A DNA stretch of 5,896 nt from Planctomycetota bacterium. Lineage in GTDB: Bacteria; Planctomycetota; Phycisphaerae; UBA1845; UTPLA1. Below the pieces are notes generated by a model. That model worked only from the letters and a program-made list of their open reading frames with translations. It ran no database searches and had not been told where the DNA came from. Position numbers and translations under genes: made by a program. Below, piece after piece: positions 5,881 through 5,896 of the stretch. The stretch spans positions 1 to 5,896 of the forward strand of contig JAPULF010000412.1 in the NCBI GenBank assembly GCA_027295245.1, read 5' to 3'. How positions within the stretch are numbered: position 1 is the stretch's first letter; each line of letters begins with the position of its first letter.

Positions 5881-5896
5881 ATGTACGGCTGGATGT
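5881..5896 (+). CDS. Possible start of a gene cut by the right edge (MYGWM...)
   Basis: Only five codons are visible (MYGWM), so the product cannot be identified. The support is the ATG at a good distance from a GGAAAGGAA ribosome site, and the same strand as the kinase gene 112 nt upstream. A competing reading is an ATG at 5765 that overlaps the kinase stop (ATGA) and stays open to the edge in the same frame phase shifted by two bases. Its 44 residues look unlike a protein family and its third codon positions are not GC-rich, so I prefer 5881. Confidence 0.4.

Overview
This GC-rich window (about 60% or more by eye) holds five genes that can be read with confidence and short pieces at both edges. 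The strongest pointer to the organism is a divergent pair: an ECF-type sigma factor of the 'FPTTxWS' kind opposite a cytosolic Hanks-type Ser/Thr kinase with TPR repeats. Such pairs are especially common in Planctomycetota and related groups (Verrucomicrobiota, Acidobacteriota). A planctomycete or planctomycete-like soil/aquatic bacterium is my best guess. It rests on gene families, not on a marker gene.

Layout. Positions 2-574 (+) hold the end of an isoprenylcysteine carboxyl methyltransferase-like membrane protein whose start lies outside the window. It runs convergently, 11 nt between stop codons, into a minus-strand cluster read from right to left: an Asp-box (BNR-like) beta-propeller protein (2544-1486), a MoaD/ThiS-type ubiquitin-like sulfur carrier ending in Gly-Gly (1465-1187, or from 1486 with a one-base TAATG overlap), and a DinB/YfiT-fold putative metalloprotein (1110-586). 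Upstream of the propeller gene is a 371-nt stretch without a convincing gene, which carries a 12-bp perfect inverted repeat.

Next comes the sigma factor (3512-2916, minus), whose region 4 is shortened and whose last codons form a strong hairpin. A 90-nt divergent intergenic region separates it from the 721-residue kinase-TPR gene (3603-5768, plus). After the kinase, a well-placed Shine-Dalgarno sequence and ATG at 5881 suggest another gene running off the right edge.

How they may work together. The kinase and sigma factor look like one signalling unit, in which the kinase could control the sigma factor by phosphorylation or share its regulation. The propeller and sulfur-carrier genes look translationally coupled and probably act together, but no MoeB/ThiF-type activating enzyme and no MoaE or ThiG partner is encoded here, so their pathway is unknown. 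I see no mobile element, CRISPR array, tRNA or rRNA.
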